Assembly (NCBI GenBank): GCA_030647705.1
Contig: JAUSJJ010000002.1
Coordinates: forward strand, 1 to 8,750
Reading direction: 5' to 3'
Length of the DNA: 8,750 bases
Source: Dehalococcoidia bacterium
Lineage (GTDB): Bacteria; Chloroflexota; Dehalococcoidia; JAUSJJ01
The position numbers were made by a program, and so were the translations under genes. Every line of letters starts with the position of its first letter. Position 1 is the first letter of the stretch. Below, one piece after another: positions 6,240 through 8,750 of the stretch. The notes under the pieces are model-generated. The model made no database searches, was not told where the DNA came from, and worked only from the letters and a program-made list of their open reading frames with translations.

Positions 6240-6259
6240 CCCACGGCTGAAGCCGTGGG
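6240..6259. repeat. Palindromic hairpin, copy 1
   Basis: CCCACGGCT (6240-6248) and AGCCGTGGG (6251-6259) are perfect reverse complements around a GA loop. The nine-bp stem is the same length as copy 2 and shares its GGCT/AGCC core, which suggests a repeat family. Confidence 0.8.
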
Positions 6260-6280
6260 CATGGCAACGCAGTGTTTATG

Positions 6281-6300
6281 CCCCAGGCTAAAGCCTGGGG
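6281..6300. repeat. Palindromic hairpin, copy 2
   Basis: CCCCAGGCT (6281-6289) and AGCCTGGGG (6292-6300) are perfect reverse complements around an AA loop. It lies 21 bp after copy 1. The two stems differ at base pairs 4 and 5, and these differences are compensated on both arms, so pairing rather than primary sequence has been kept. Confidence 0.8.
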
Positions 6301-6446
6301 TGCGGAAAAGGCCTTTGCGGTGAAGGCCATCCGATTGTGAGACATCTTTGAGCTGTGCAGAGAATCCACGGATTACGGATTCACGCCGGTTTACGACCGG
6401 GGCAGGAACGACCTGGTCATCACTACATGGTGGAGGATCTCCTCAT

Positions 6447-7772
6447 TTGAAGATAGTGAGGGACCTGACAGCAGCTCGCTTCCTGCTGAGACGCACCCCT
6501 TTGGAAGCCGCTTCGCTTCCGCCGTCGGTCTCCCGCAGGATCAGTGAGGTCTTCGGAGAGGATCTCACCGCAGGAGCGGCCGTCGACCTTATCATAGACA
6601 GCGTTCGCACCGGCGGCGACGCCGCTCTGCTGACGCTTGCCGATAAGATCGATGGCATCAGTTTGACTCACCTGGAGGTCTCCAAAGACGAAATCAGCCA
6701 GGCCCGAAAGCGGGTGAGTGGAGACCTCGTTAACGCGCTCAAGCTGGCCGCAAAACGGGTGCGCTCTTTTCATCACAAACAAAAACGACATGCGGCAACC
6801 AGCTTTTCAAGTGCCGGGTTGGGCCAGGTGGTGCGTCCCCTGGAGCGTGTGGGCATCTATGTGCCCGGAGGCACTTCCTCCTATCCCTCCACAGTCCTGA
6901 TGACCGCTATTCCGGCCCGTGTAGCCGGCGTCCAGGATATCGTGATGTGCACCCCGCCAAACAAAGAGGGGGCGGTCCCCGCCATCACCCTTGCGGCGGC
7001 TGATATCGCGGGAGTAGACCGGGTGTTCATGGTCGGGGGCGCCCAGGCTATCGCCGCCATGGCCTTCGGCACGACGACAATCCCCAAAGTGGACAAGATA
7101 TGCGGCCCCGGCAATATCTTCGTCACCCTGGCCAAGAAGAAGGTCTACGGCACGGTAGATATCGACGGACTGCAGGGGCCGACCGAGACCGTGGTCGTCG
7201 CGGATGAGACCGCGAACCCTGCCCTCTGCGCGGCTGACCTTCTGGCTCAAGCCGAGCACGACCCGATGTCATCGGCCATCTTGATCACATGTTCAGACGC
7301 TGTGGCTGAGGCAGTCAGCTCTGAAGTGGATCGGCAGCTTGCGCTGCTGGAACGGAACAGGATCGCGTCGGAGTCCATAAGCAAGAACGGGGCCATAATA
7401 GTGACGGAAACCGTAGACCAGGCGCTGGAGCTGGCCAACCTCTATGCCCCGGAACACCTGTGCCTGTTGCTGAAAGACGCCGCCAGCCACGTGCCGAAGG
7501 TGAGAAACGCGGGCGGCATCTTCGTGGGCGAAGTCTCGCCCGAGGCGCTGGGAGACTACGTTGCCGGGCCAAGCCACGTGATGCCCACCAGCGGCACCGC
7601 TCGTTTCTCTTCCCCGCTGGGAGTGCACCATTTCCTGAAAGTATCCAGCCTGGTGGCCCTGACCGAGGCCGACCTGAAAGCACTGGGGCCATCAGCGGCG
7701 GCGCTGGCCAGAGCCGAGGGGCTCACTGCCCACGCCAGAGCAGTCGAGCAGAGGCTGGAAAGGCTACTCTGA
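6447..7772 (+). CDS. hisD: Histidinol dehydrogenase
   Basis: HisD is the zinc enzyme that oxidises L-histidinol to L-histidine in two NAD-dependent steps, the end of the pathway. The 441-residue product has the normal family length. Zinc ligands are conserved: Gln268 and His271 in LAQAEHDP, Asp370 in LGDYVAGPSH, and His429 in LTAHARAV. The catalytic pair Glu336-His337 is in YAPEHL. VGIYVPGG, MVGGAQAIAAMAFG, ICGPGN and GLQGPTE are further signatures. The reading frame stays open back to 6348, but that extension runs into the repeat element and is unlike HisD. TTG 6447 gives the family-like N-terminus (MKIVRDL) and has GGAGG ten bases upstream. The gene lies 245 bp after hisG, a break in the otherwise compact operon. 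Confidence 0.97.
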   Translation: MKIVRDLTAARFLLRRTPLEAASLPPSVSRRISEVFGEDLTAGAAVDLIIDSVRTGGDAALLTLADKIDGISLTHLEVSKDEISQARKRVSGDLVNALKLAAKRVRSFHHKQKRHAATSFSSAGLGQVVRPLERVGIYVPGGTSSYPSTVLMTAIPARVAGVQDIVMCTPPNKEGAVPAITLAAADIAGVDRVFMVGGAQAIAAMAFGTTTIPKVDKICGPGNIFVTLAKKKVYGTVDIDGLQGPTETVVVADETANPALCAADLLAQAEHDPMSSAILITCSDAVAEAVSSEVDRQLALLERNRIASESISKNGAIIVTETVDQALELANLYAPEHLCLLLKDAASHVPKVRNAGGIFVGEVSPEALGDYVAGPSHVMPTSGTARFSSPLGVHHFLKVSSLVALTEADLKALGPSAAALARAEGLTAHARAVEQRLERLL

Positions 7773-7780
7773 CCGGCGAA

Positions 7781-7795
7781 GGCTGACCTTCAGCC
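7781..7795 (+). repeat. Short hairpin in the hisD-hisC gap
   Basis: GGCTGA (7781-7786) pairs with TCAGCC (7790-7795) around a CCT loop. There is no following T-run, and it ends a few bases before the hisC Shine-Dalgarno (GAGAGG, 7801-7806). It could protect or partition the message, or be chance. Confidence 0.3.
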
Positions 7796-7813
7796 GATAC
7801 GAGAGGTATGTTG

Positions 7814-8750
7814 ATGAATACAGAGAGACTGGTCCCAAAACACATCCGTGACCTGGCGCCCTATACGCCCATCGTTCCAGTGGACGTCCTTGCCGCGCGG
7901 GCCGGCATCCCCATGGAGAAGGTGATCAAACTAGATGGCAACGAGAACGTGTACGGCTGTTCCCCGAGAGTCCAGCGCGCGCTGGCCGACTACAAGTCCT
8001 ATCACATCTACCCCGATCCCGGTCACACTGAACTGAAAAAGGCGTTAGCGGACTACGCAGGCGTCGGCCCGGAGAACATCGTGGTAGGGAGCGGCAGCGA
8101 CGAGCTCATCGACCTGGTGCTCAGGCTGTTCATCGAGCCGGGCGACAAGGTCATCGACTGCGTGCCTTCGTTCATGATGTACAAGTTCAACGCGGAAGTC
8201 TGCGCCGCACGGGTCGTTCCGGTGCCGAGGGACGAAGAGTATGCCATCGACGTGCCGGCAGTCAAGAAGGCTGTAGACGACCGGACCAAAGTGATCTTCA
8301 TCGCCACGCCCAACAACCCCACGACCACCCTGACGCCGCCTGAGCAGGTCCTTCAACTGCTCGATACAGGGGTCATGGTAGTAGTGGACGAGGCCTACTA
8401 TGAGTTCAGCGGCGTGACCATGGCCCATTTGGTTCCCAAGTACGAGAACCTGATCGTATTGCGCACCTTCAGCAAATGGGCAGGACTGGCCGGGCTGCGC
8501 GCCGGATATGGCATCATGCCGCGCAAGATGGTAGACTTCTTCTACAAGATGAAGCCGCCCTATAACGTCAACATCGCCGCCCAGATCGGCATATTGGAAT
8601 CGCTGAAGGACATGGAGTACCTCAAACGGAACATTAAGCTGATCCTGGATGAAAGGCCCAAGTTCTCCGCCGCGCTCAAGAAGCAGGGCATGCTGGCCCC
8701 CATGCCGTCACAGGCCAACTTCCTGTTCTGTCCGGTAGTGGTCGGCGAGG
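7814..8750 (+). CDS. hisC: Histidinol-phosphate aminotransferase, N-terminal 312 residues (truncated by the window edge)
   Basis: HisC is a fold-type I PLP enzyme that transfers an amino group from glutamate to imidazole-acetol phosphate, giving histidinol phosphate. The frame is open from 7814 to the end of the window. It shows the substrate-arm LDGNENVYG, YHIYPDPG, the PLP phosphate-binding VGSGSDELID, ATPNNPT with the PLP-contacting Asn, VVVDEAYYEF with Asp192 and Tyr195, and the Schiff-base lysine Lys221 in TFSKWAGLAGLRAGYG. ATG 7814 has GAGAGG seven bases upstream. The in-frame ATG at 7808 is only one base from that site and is unlikely. The gene follows hisD after 41 bp and is presumably cotranscribed. 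The last third of the protein lies outside the window. Related aminotransferases exist, but the histidine-operon context supports HisC. Confidence 0.95.
   Translation, partial: MNTERLVPKHIRDLAPYTPIVPVDVLAARAGIPMEKVIKLDGNENVYGCSPRVQRALADYKSYHIYPDPGHTELKKALADYAGVGPENIVVGSGSDELIDLVLRLFIEPGDKVIDCVPSFMMYKFNAEVCAARVVPVPRDEEYAIDVPAVKKAVDDRTKVIFIATPNNPTTTLTPPEQVLQLLDTGVMVVVDEAYYEFSGVTMAHLVPKYENLIVLRTFSKWAGLAGLRAGYGIMPRKMVDFFYKMKPPYNVNIAAQIGILESLKDMEYLKRNIKLILDERPKFSAALKKQGMLAPMPSQANFLFCPVVVGE

Larger units (their letters stand above)
6212..6384. mobile_element. Possible miniature palindromic repeat element between hisG and hisD
   Basis: The 245-bp hisG-hisD gap contains a nested repeat structure. 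Direct copies of CGGATTCAC occur at 6212-6220 and 6376-6384. Just inside them is a perfect 12-bp inverted repeat, ATCCGTGGATTC (6225-6236) against GAATCCACGGAT (6362-6373). Inside that are two strong hairpins (6240-6259 and 6281-6300). No transposase is encoded. The arrangement resembles a non-autonomous element, either MITE-like or derived from IS200/IS605-type ends. It has no T-run, so it does not look like a terminator and the operon may read through it. The 9-bp direct repeats are too short to prove element boundaries. Confidence 0.45.

Noticed and set aside
6240..6300. CRISPR or rho-independent terminator interpretation of the two hairpins
   Set aside because: There are only two units, with no repeat-spacer periodicity and no cas genes, and no T-run follows either stem on either strand.
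6348..6446. N-terminal extension of hisD from GAG-proximal upstream codons
   Set aside because: The extra 33 residues run into the repeat element and do not resemble HisD; the TTG at 6447 gives normal length and a Shine-Dalgarno.

Overview
The window carries two biosynthetic gene clusters that diverge from a shared control region at about 3615-3946. There are no rRNA or tRNA genes, no phage genes and no intact transposon. The moderately high G+C content, the frequent TTG starts with good Shine-Dalgarno sites, and the gene content suggest a free-living bacterium that makes its own pantothenate and histidine. The gene make-up and the palindromic repeats remind me of Chloroflexota/Dehalococcoidia. 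That placement is a weak impression, not a demonstrated assignment.

Minus strand, read right to left from about 3790: a sigma70-like promoter and a roughly 165-nt leader containing a strong intrinsic terminator that overlaps a competing hairpin. Next come an S58/P1-family (DmpA/NylC-type) self-processing aminopeptidase (3614-2634), a Rossmann/DUF2520 oxidoreductase (2606-1746), panD (1706-1320), a 170-bp hairpin-rich spacer, panB (1149-301) and the first 100 codons of panC (300-1, running off the left edge). PanB, PanD and PanC are three of the four classical pantothenate enzymes. The fourth step, ketopantoate reduction, has no panE here, and the DUF2520 protein is the natural candidate for it. 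The S58 peptidase may be linked to beta-alanine supply, because characterised relatives release N-terminal beta-amino acids and beta-alanine is the substrate PanC joins to pantoate.

Plus strand, from about 3882: a good promoter, hisZ (3947-5164), a long-form hisG (5185-6201), a spacer holding two near-identical perfect hairpins inside a roughly 170-bp repeat-bounded element, hisD (6447-7772), and hisC (7814 to the right edge, truncated). These cover the first step, the last two oxidation steps and the transamination step of histidine synthesis. The odd point is that HisZ normally partners the short HisG that lacks the C-terminal regulatory domain, while the HisG here clearly has that domain.

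Most of the window is ordinary core metabolism. The points worth a second look are the attenuator-like leader of the pan operon, the S58 and DUF2520 genes inside that operon, the HisZ plus long-HisG combination with an altered HisG N-terminal motif, and the small repeat element between hisG and hisD.
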